A DNA stretch of 64,000 nt from Zygnema cylindricum (taxonomy: Eukaryota > Streptophyta > Zygnematophyceae > Zygnematales > Zygnemataceae). The DNA is taken from assembly GCA_037447655.1 (NCBI GenBank), contig JBBHKE010000323.1, forward strand, positions 564,484 to 628,483, in the 5' to 3' direction. Both the position numbers and the translations under genes were made by a program. Shown here one piece after another: positions 55,775 through 64,000 of this stretch. The stretch's first letter is position 1; each line of letters starts with the position of its first letter. The notes beneath the pieces are model-generated. The model was not told where the DNA came from and did not search any database. It saw only the letters and a program-made list of their open reading frames with translations.

Positions 55775-58680
55775 TTTGCCACCTTCTAAATAAAGTGACA
55801 TCCATGGCTTGTCTTTGATCCTCTCTCGCTCTCTATAGAGTCTAACTAAAATAGAGAAGTGAACTATTAAGTACCTCTTTTCAACACTTCCCTTAATTCC
55901 TAGTCACTTTTCAATTTTAATCCAAATTTTTCTCTGCAATAAATCAATTTAGGGGAAGGCACTAGTTTTGTCATCATGTACGCAATCATTTTTTTGATCG
56001 ATTATATGAACCAGTTTAATGATTTTATTTTCAACCTTTTCCCTACCAAACTCAGTCTAGTATCCATATGCTTAGCTTTGAAGGGATGTTTCGGATTAGC
56101 TGCAATTAAGATACCATCTTGATTATCACAAAAAACATTCTGAGTTCCATACTTCATGAACCCAAGTTCTTCAAGAAGAGATTTCACCCACATTAGTTCT
56201 TTGGTGGCAGCACTAGAAGCCATAAACTTAGCCTCCAAAGTGGACTAAGCAACTATTTTTTGTTGCTTGCCACTCCAACACCATGCACAAAATCCAAATT
56301 GCAACACATATCCAGTCGTACACCGCCCTAAAGGCACATCTCCATAATTGGCATCATTCCAATTAGTGATGTCAGTATGCTCCCCTCCCAAATGCAACCA
56401 CAATTCCCTTGTCCCCACCTGATACCTCATCACCCTTTTCGCTGCCTCCCAGTCTCTCTTTTTGGGTTTATTTAGACTCTTGCTGAGAATCACCCTTTTG
56501 GCTGCCTCTTTTTTGGGTTTATTTAGACTCTTGCTGAGAATCACCCTTTTGGCTGCCTCCCAGTCTTTGTTTTAGGGTTCATTTAGACTCTTGCTGAGGA
56601 CTCTTACAAGTGCAGCTATATGGGGCCGAATATAGTTCATAAAATAGATTAAATTGCCTACAATATGCCGAAAAATGATGTTTTCTATAAATACTATTTT
56701 TTCCTTATCTATCTCATCATTAATGATCAATATTTTTTCATTTTTCACTCCCCTCAAACACTTTTTTCACATCCATGGGAGTAGTACATCCATATGTGTT
56801 CCATCTGATTTTATTTTAACATATTACTGATAACTTCTTTCTAAGTGAGCCTTGTAATTATATTCCCTTTAACTCTCTCTATCTTAATTCCCTAAATGTA
56901 CTTTGCTTCGTCGAGATCTTTTTTGTCAAATTGGCTTGTAAGATCCTGCTTTAGTTTGTGAATCTTATCTAAGGACTTGTTTAAGACTAATAAATCTTCT
57001 AGATAAATAACAATAAACATCACTCCATTCTCATCTTCAAACAAATGTATGGAGTGACCTGAACAAATTTTGAAATACCCCAAACCGGTCATAAATTCGT
57101 CCAACTTTATATTCCACTGTCGCGGGGCTTGTTTAAACACATATAGTTATTTTATCAGTTTGCATAGCTTGCTTTCTTCCCCACTTTCCACAAATTTTGC
57201 TAGTTGTCTCATGTAAATTTCTTCTTCCAACTCTTCGTGTAAAAAGCCAGTTTTAATATCTATCCGGTGTATTTTTATATCTTCTGCTGCGGCTAAACTT
57301 AAGAGGATTCTGACAAAAGGAAATTTGACTACAGGTGCAAAGGTTTCTTTATACTCTATTCCTTTTTTTTGAGTACAACCTTTAGCAACCAGCTTAGCTT
57401 TATATCTTTTGATAATATTATCTGGGTTTAGTTTAAGCTAAAAAACCCACTTACATCCAATTGGTTTTCGGTTCGGTGGACAATCTACCAACTCCTATGT
57501 ATTGGCTCCATGATAGAAGCCATATCCTCATTTATGGCCATTATCCATCAGCTATTTTCTGGGGTGTTTATGGCCTCTAAGTATGTCTGAGGTTCATTTG
57601 GGTGAGACATCTTTGTAAGTTTATTATTTACTTCTCTTTTTAAAAGATGTTTGCTACTTCTTCTTCCCCCTTCAAAATTTGACGTCGGTATTGAAAGCAT
57701 CCTCTAGTTTTGTTTAAGAAGGTTTTCAACTCCCATATCTCCCAATTCCGGTATCTCATCAAGTGCCTCATCAGTTTCCACTTTGTATTGGGGCGTTATC
57801 TTAGATGTGGTTCTTTCCTCCGTCTTTTTCGCTAAATCTGCAATTTTTTCCTTTTTCTTATCTTTAAAGTCAAAGTTAAAAAAACTGATTTGGTACAAAT
57901 CTGATTTTGACTTCTTTATTGTATTTGAATGGATCAATTGACTTTCCTTCATTCATCACCACTATGTGTTTTACCAAAATTATATCTCTATTTTTCAAAT
58001 CATAAACCTGATATCCTTTTTTGCTCCCATCATATCTTGCAAGATATCCCGGTTTCCCTCTTCCCTCTAACTTCCATTTTGTTTTATTGGAATCCAAATT
58101 GTAGACTTGGATTTCGAACACTTTTAAGCTAGACAAATCGGGTTTTTTTCATGTCCATCTCTCATAAAGAGTTTCTTTCTTATTTACTGAGATTAAGACT
58201 CTATTTTTTATGAAGTTAGGGTAGTTCATAGACTCGGCCCAAAACTGCAATCTTATTCTCTTATCAGTTAGCATAGTTGAAGACATATCGCCTAGAGTTC
58301 TATTCACTCTTTTTGCTACTTTATTTTGTTATGGATGATTAGGAATAGATTTCTCATGATGAATTCCTTCATTTTTAAGAAATTTTTCAAATTCTTTTGA
58401 GGTATATTCTTTCCAATTATCACTTTTTATCGCTTTTATTCAGGTTTCATGTAGATTTTCTCTCCATTCTATATATTCTTTGAAACATCTTAATACCTTT
58501 GACTTATGTCTGAGAAAGTATATCCTAGTATATCTAGACTAATCATATGTGATGGTTAGGATCCATCTTTTCCCCCCATGTGGAGCATACCTAGCAGGTC
58601 CCCAAACATCAGTATGAATGAGATCCAATACTTTCTCTCTTCTAAATGTGGATATCTTTGGGAATACAAGTCTATGAATC
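55775..58680 (-). pseudogene. Old minus-strand Copia (integrase to 3' LTR fragment)
   Basis: A decayed Copia read right to left. The integrase begins at the junction with the LTR at 58681 (HRLVFPKIS), then GPARYAPHGGKRW and SDNWKEYTSKEF. Next come the linker (GKPGYLARYDGSKKGYQ near 58030), RT pieces (QAPRQWN near 57115, catalytic YVDD changed to YLED near 57005) and RNase H pieces (56002-56600). Many stops and frameshifts. It ends with a polypurine tract and an LTR start TGTTGAAAAGAGG at 55886, of which about 110 bp remain. Confidence 0.85.
56463..56600 (-). repeat. Tandem triplication within RNase H
   Basis: ATTTAGACTCTTGCTGAG recurs at 56470, 56521 and 56581 (periods 51 and 60), so the SKSLN block of RNase H is repeated three times. 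Confidence 0.8.
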
Positions 58681-59727
58681 TGAAACTCTAAGACCTCCAT
58701 AAGTCCTCAGAGTGGACAGCTTCCAAGAAGCCTCTAGGATAATCCTGACCCCTTTGTGTTTAAGCAAAAATAACTGCCACCCTGGCAGACAAAAACTCTG
58801 ACCACCTTCACCCCTATGAAGACAAGACTTCCCTGAGTCAATAGCAAAAAGAATCCCTGAATTTGCTCCCCTGAGCAGTAAGTTATGAAGGGTCAAAGTT
58901 GACCTTTTGTACAGAAGCTCTCTGGGAGAGAGGGTCATATCTCCTAATTTTTCTAAGTCCTATCTCTCTCACAGACTCTATCTACTGATGTACGGAACCA
59001 ATCAGAATACAGTTCCGTACGCAAAAGTACAGCTGCCGGTGTACTTTATGTACGAACATTGTACGACATGTCCCAAATGTCGACACATGTCATATCCGGA
59101 TTCGGTGCTTTAATCTCCGGAGATTCCACGATCCAACGTAATTTCGCCACGCGTCATCCGATGTGGCGATGACCACAAACCGCCGAAATCTTCCTCCGCG
59201 ATCTCGGCGCTAATTCCGGCCTTCCGATTAGAATCTAATTTAATCGTAGCCGTAATAAATACATGCGCAGTATTCGTTTCACTTACTAAATAAAATGCGC
59301 GATATTGATTTTGTGAATGTACCGAATTCCGTACTTATACATTACCGGATCTATGCATACCGTACACAATTAGAGTTAAATGATTTAACCTACGTATTAA
59401 TGTTTAAATTAATATCGTACTATATGTTACGTAAGACTACTTCTAAACCTAACGGCTAAGGCTACCGGCTATCTACTATCTGTCGGCCGGCAGGTACCAG
59501 GATCAAATCCTGTGGCCGGATTACCTTTTAGTACATAATCCCTAAACTAGTATAAATTTCCCGTAAACCTCAGGATAGCCTAGGTAGCCATGGCTCTAGC
59601 TTCCTCTCCAATTTCTCAGTGACTGCGACAAGTTTGAGAGTTGGAGAGAGAAGTTAGAGGTAGACTGCCTCGGCTTCTTTATTTCTATTCAGACCTAGAA
59701 AATACTTTAAAACCATTAGTTTCTACA
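58681..59727 (-). repeat. 3' LTR of the young minus-strand Copia, 1047 bp
   Basis: On the minus strand it starts TGTAGAAACTAATGG right after the polypurine tract AAGGGGAG and ends AGAGTTTCA, i.e. TG...CA. The five bases beyond (GATTC, minus strand) belong to the old Copia and should be the target duplication. Confidence 0.85.
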
Positions 59728-59740
59728 CTCCCCTTATTTT

Positions 59741-61089
59741 CTAGTCAATCTTTAATTTCAGACCACACTTCTCCCTGCAGAAAATTAGCTTAGGGGAAGG
59801 CACAAGTTTGGTCATCATATCTGCTACCATCTCACTATCTGGTCTGTACTCTAAACTGATTATTTTGTTTTCTACTTTCTCTCTAACAAAGCTGAGTCTG
59901 ATGTCCATGTGTTTGGCTTTAAAATGGTGTTTAGGATTGGCAGAAATAGCGATTGCTGCTTGATTATCACAAAATATTTTATGCACACCACTCTTAAGAT
60001 GACCAAGTTCACCAAGTAAAGACTTGACCCACATCAATTCTTTTACAGCAGAGCAAGAGGCCATATACTCAGCCTCCATGGTGGACTGAGCAATAACCTT
60101 TTGTTGTTTGCTACTCCAACAGCAAGCCCCATCACCCACATATAATACATATCTAGAAGTGCATCTCCTCATCGGAGCATCACCATAACTAGCATCACTC
60201 CAAGTAGTGATGTCAGTATTCTCCCCACCCAAATGCAAACATAGATCCCTAGTTCCTATCAAGTATCTAAGAACTATCTTAGCTGCCTCCCAATCCCTCT
60301 TAGTGGGAGCATTTAGACTTCTACTCAGCACTCCTATAGCTGCAGCTAAATCCGGCCGGGTACAATTCATAAAATAGATTAGACTTCCCACTACTTGCCT
60401 GTAAGGAATAGTCTGCATGAACTTCTGTTCTTCAGGAGATAATTCCTCGTCTAAGACTATGACTCCTTCTTCCTCACTCCCCTCACTTCCTTTCTTCAAT
60501 TCCATTGGAGTTGTACAACTATTAGCTTTATCCATTTGAAATTTTTCAAGCATGTTCCCTATTGCTTCCTTTTGAGTCAATCTTATAATTTTTCTTTTTC
60601 GGTCTCTCTCTACTTGAATTCCCAAAATATATTTTGCTTCCCCCATATCCTTCATTTCAAATCTCCCCTTAAGATCGGTTTTCAGTTTATTAATTTTTTC
60701 CATTGATTTACTTAAAACAAGCAAATCATCAACATAAATTGCAATAAATATAAAACCTTCCTCATCTTCGAAAACATAGATTGAGTGATCTGAGCTGATC
60801 CAGATATATCCCAGACCGGTAAGAAACTCATCAAGCTTCTTATTCCACTGTCGAGGCGCCTGTTTCAAACCATAAAGAGATTTAATCAGCCGGCATACCT
60901 TACTCTCCTCTCCTTCTTCCACAAACCCTTCGGGTTGTCGCATGAAGATCTCCTCTTCCAATTCTCCATGCAAAAAGGCTGTTTTGATGTCCATCTGGTG
61001 CACTTCCATGTCTTCCGCTGCTGCCAAGCTGAGAAGTATGCGGACGGAGGGAAATCTGACCACCGGGGCAAAGGTTTCCTCGTAGTCAA
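59741..61089 (-). CDS. Copia RT-RNase H open frame
   Basis: About 450 open codons from the insertion junction (IDYEETFAPV) to the natural stop. RT active site IYVDDLL near 60730; RNase H residues in SDASYGD, AEYMA and DNQAAI. Ends GLKLKID. Confidence 0.9.
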
Positions 61090-62404
61090 TGTTGTTTTTG
61101 AAAACTTAGTTTCGTGCGTACGGAGCGTTTCGTGCGTACGCGATGTTTCGTGCGTACGCATTTACGCGATATATTGTGGAGGTTCGAAAGGATTTATGGA
61201 TTGGGGAATTAAATGTACACATAAAATTAATGGAGTAATTGAGTGGCGTGAAATGTGAGAGGAAATGGACGGCGGATCGCGAAGCAATCCGACGTGAGAT
61301 AATCGACGAAGATAAAATGGTACGTCGCACGTACGAAACATAATGCGACAGATGAAATTTATTACATGGGACGGCGCCGGTACGGAGCGTCGTATTTGAC
61401 AGGTGTACTTTAAGTTGTCGCTTATTGCGACATGCATTTATCGAAAATGACGTGTACCTTTAATGCGACAAGGCGCATTTATGACGAAGTACGTGATTTC
61501 AGTACGGACAGAATTGGATCGTACGAATTGATTTCGGCAAGTTGGTCATGGTACACGTGGAGGGCGAATGTCGTCTACCGATATTTTCAAGGGATCTCAT
61601 TATCTTTAATGACGCATTATCTAGTGGACCGTACATATGCGATGTCGGTTCACTACGTGGATTTATCGACAAGTGACTAAGCAAGTTGTCACTTATAACG
61701 CGGATTATGGATGCGTCGATGTAAATATTTGAAGTATCAATGTTTTGTCTTATTTGAATTAATGATTTAGTGTTGATTAAAATAGTTATATTTTAGGTGA
61801 TCAATGAGGATATCGACAGTTTAATTGTGTGTCTTTATGTGTCGTATTTGCAGACAAGTGTACGCTTACGATTGCTTGACTTTCAGGTGTACGCTTACGA
61901 TTAGTTTGAATTAATGACAGTTACGTAATTTACGTTGGTTATTTTGACACTTAGTGAATTGTTAACAGCTCACAAGTGTATATATAGATTTGAGCTTCAT
62001 TAGAAAAATAATCAATGCTGGTTAGTAAAGTGGGGACCGAAGATGTAGACTTTTAGGGTTGCCGATTAGGTCATGCACTTTGAATGATATAATGATTATA
62101 CTTTGATTATACTCTTGTTTATGTGTGATGCATTTGTGTGTTATTATTTATTTATGTTTTTATATATGTTTGATATGCATTGTTTATGCATTTGTCCTAG
62201 GGTTTATTTATGTCGATTATTCCATCAAACCTTAGATGTTGTCATAGGGTTTATTTATGTTGATTATTCCATGAAACCCTAAATGTTGTTGTATGTTAAA
62301 TAGAGGATGCATTTCAAATGATTGTTCATTGGCCTAGCTTTGCTTAGCTTCTTGCATGATAGTTTGGGTTGCTTCTGCGGTCTATTTTAGACCAAAGAAC
62401 AACT
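61090..62404. mobile_element. 1.3-kb insertion in the young Copia
   Basis: Flanked by GTCAA (61085-61089 and 62405-62409), within the codons for EGID/IDYEE. Ends TGTTGTTTTTG and, reversed, AGTTGTTCTTTG. A 5-bp duplication and near TG...CA ends suggest a solo LTR of another family; a small DNA transposon is the alternative. It has an 18-bp triple repeat at the left and a 48-bp duplication at about 62205-62290. No coding motif. Confidence 0.7.
61110..61163 (+). repeat. 18-bp tandem repeat, three units
   Basis: TTTCGTGCGTACG plus five variable bases, three times. Confidence 0.9.
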
Positions 62405-63104
62405 GTCAATTCCCTCCTTTTGTGTAAATCCCTTTGCCACTAGTCGGGCCTTGTAGCGCTCGATTGTGTTATCTGGGTTCAGTTTTAATTTGAAAACCCA
62501 CTTACAACCGATTGGTTTTCGGTTAGGTGGACAATCCACCAGCTCCCAAGTATCGGCTGCCATAATTGAGGCCATCTCTTCATTGATGGCTGTCTTCCAC
62601 CGATTTCTTTCTGGACAAGTCATCGCCTCTCCATAAGTTTGAGGTTCACCTTGATGAGATAGTTTAGTTACCTTGTTATTAACCTGTTTTTCTTGCAGTC
62701 TTTTACTACTTCTCCTTCCCCCCTCAAAATCTGAGGCCGGAATAGATGGTTCTCGTGGATTCTTTCGAACAAACTCAGTTTCTCCCCTATCCCTTGATTC
62801 CGAGTCAATTTCCACCACGTCTTCCGCTTCAGGTAGAGTTGTCACTGGAGTTTCCACAGCCGAGTCCTTTTCAGTCTGATTTGTACCTGCAAGAATGTCA
62901 TCGTCTCTAAAACCTGGATAGTTAGGAAGCTCAAAGTCATCAGAATTTTCTGACTCAAATCTGATTTTTACTGACTTTGTATATTTGAAGGGATCCACAG
63001 ACTTTCCTTCATCCATAACTACTAGATGCTTTACTAAGATTATATCTTCTCTTTTTAGATCATAAACTCTATATCCTTTAACATCCTCATCATATCCTAA
63101 TAAT
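62387..63104 (-). CDS. Copia pol linker and RT start
   Basis: Open from the premature stop near 63104 to the insertion. It carries MDEGKSVDPFKY, an acidic middle, and the RT entry CKWVFKLKLNPDNTIERYKA followed by LVAKGFTQKEGID. The last few codons before the stop at 62387 belong to the insertion. Confidence 0.85.
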
Positions 63105-63808
63105 TATCCCGGTTTTCCTTTAGGATCTAGCTTCCAATTAGACCGATCAGTATCTAGACTGAATACTTGACTGCCGAAAACCTTTAAATGAGATAAGTCT
63201 GGTTTCCGGCCTGTCCATCTCTCATAAGGTGTTTGATCTTTTATAGCTAAAGTAAGAACTCTATTTTTGAGGTAATTAGCACAGTTCATTGCTTCTGCCC
63301 AAAACCTTTTTCTTATCTTCTTATCCGACAACATACTTCTAGCACTATCACTTAGTGTTCTATTTAACCTTTCAGCTACCCCATTCTGTTCTGGTTTTTC
63401 TGGAACTGTCTTTTGGTGTTGAACCCCATCTTCCCTCAAAAAATCCTCAAACTGGTTAGAAGTATACTCTCCACCATTGTCACTTCTTACTCTCTTGATT
63501 GGAGTTTCATGGAGTTTTTCGCTCCATGCTTTATATTGTCTAAAACAGTCCTCAGCCTCTGACTTGTTTTTCAAAAAATATACTCGGGAATACCGAGACC
63601 AATCATCAGTTATAGTCATCATAAATCTCTTCCCCACCGGTGAGGGCACTCTAGCCGGTCCCCAAATATCTGTGTGTACTAGATCTAGAAGTTGTTCTCC
63701 CTTGTAGGTGGCTGTTTTAGGAAAGGGTAATCTGTGTGCTTTACCTTGAGCACACCCACTACAATCACTTATATCATCACTCTCACTGAACTGAATCCCT
63801 TCCACCAC
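63104..63808 (-). CDS. Copia integrase core
   Basis: About 235 codons with the knuckle end CSGCAQGKAHRLPF and the catalytic D,D,35-E triad represented by HTDIWGP, RVRSDNGGEYTS and KPEQNGVAERLNR. Ends KPG before the TAA. Confidence 0.9.
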   Translation of the reverse strand: MVEGIQFSESDDISDCSGCAQGKAHRLPFPKTATYKGEQLLDLVHTDIWGPARVPSPVGKRFMMTITDDWSRYSRVYFLKNKSEAEDCFRQYKAWSEKLHETPIKRVRSDNGGEYTSNQFEDFLREDGVQHQKTVPEKPEQNGVAERLNRTLSDSARSMLSDKKIRKRFWAEAMNCANYLKNRVLTLAIKDQTPYERWTGRKPDLSHLKVFGSQVFSLDTDRSNWKLDPKGKPG

Positions 63809-64000
63809 TTCATCTTTTTCATCTCTCTTAACTTATCTAGATTCACATGCCCAAGCCTCTTATGCCACATCATAATATCATGAACACCAGCATAATAAAG
63901 TTTCTTCGTTTCATTACTTAAGATCAGCCTAAATATCCCATGGCTACCTTTGTCAGCAATGAAATAGACATCCTCCTCAAAACTAGCAGTAAAGACTCCT

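Larger units (their letters stand above)
59741..64000 (-). pseudogene. Young Copia pol, nearly intact, split by an insertion
   Basis: Runs off the right edge. From the edge leftwards: protease end/GAG-pre-integrase (MMWHKRLGHVN), a one-base frameshift near 63815, integrase (CAQGKAHRLPF, TDDWSRYSRVYFLKNKSE, SDNGGEYTSNQF), a TAA where TAT is expected (about 63105), the linker, and the RT start (CKWVFKLK). A 1.3-kb insertion follows, then RT (HQMDIKTAFLHGELEE, YVDDLL) and complete RNase H (STMEAEYMASCSAVKELMWV) to the stop at 59741. All catalytic motifs of RT are present. Confidence 0.9.

Overview
This is a eukaryotic nuclear window, most likely from a streptophyte (green plant lineage). I favour a charophyte alga over a land plant, but only weakly. 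Three things point to streptophytes. There is a spliced gene of the plant DUF662 (RAB6-interacting golgin) family. There is an LRR gene built from 72-nt phase-2 exons, each coding one 24-residue plant-type LRR. Two Copia elements carry a primer-binding site that is the exact complement of the anticodon arm of plant initiator tRNA-Met. Introns, nested LTR retrotransposons and small DNA transposons fill most of the rest. Only two host loci are well supported, and no rRNA, tRNA or CRISPR was seen.

Layout. 1-20.1 kb: a plus-strand LRR locus. A partial copy (exons at 357, 1354 and 3089) is followed by a Copia fragment with its 3' LTR (4.09-6.5 kb), a gene-poor stretch with a hAT-type element (8.0-9.0 kb), and a fuller paralogue (LRR exons from 10963 to 17967, then a Cys-rich EGF-like exon at 18668 and a possible proline-rich exon at 20001). 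The introns are diverged segmental duplicates of one another and carry long homopurine tracts and a 46-bp minisatellite. 20.7-32.2 kb: simple repeats, a decayed Copia, hAT-type and Harbinger-like elements and one possible secreted Cys-rich exon. 32.2-39.8 kb: a Copia LTR and gag fragment, a truncated minus-strand Ty3/Gypsy-like element and small inverted-repeat elements. 40.2-41.4 kb: a further hAT-type element. 41.76-44.44 kb: the golgin gene, five exons. 45.5-64 kb: three Copia copies. The first (plus strand) is split by a foreign insertion of about 4.9 kb. The second (minus strand) is old. The third (minus strand) is young, has one stop codon and one frameshift in the visible part, and is split by a 1.3-kb element.

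The most interesting item is the AT-rich insertion at about 49636-54512. It holds a run of small same-strand ORFs in a compact, virus-like order, with direct repeats, a double membrane segment and a perfect intergenic stem-loop. None of its proteins resembles a family I can name. It has frameshifts and stops and looks like a fossil of an unidentified virus or selfish element. It interrupts the Copia pol reading frame between the GAG-pre-integrase motif and the integrase zinc region.

The host genes do not obviously work together: one is an extracellular or cell-surface LRR protein, the other a coiled-coil Golgi protein. The retroelements work on themselves only, and all visible copies carry damage.
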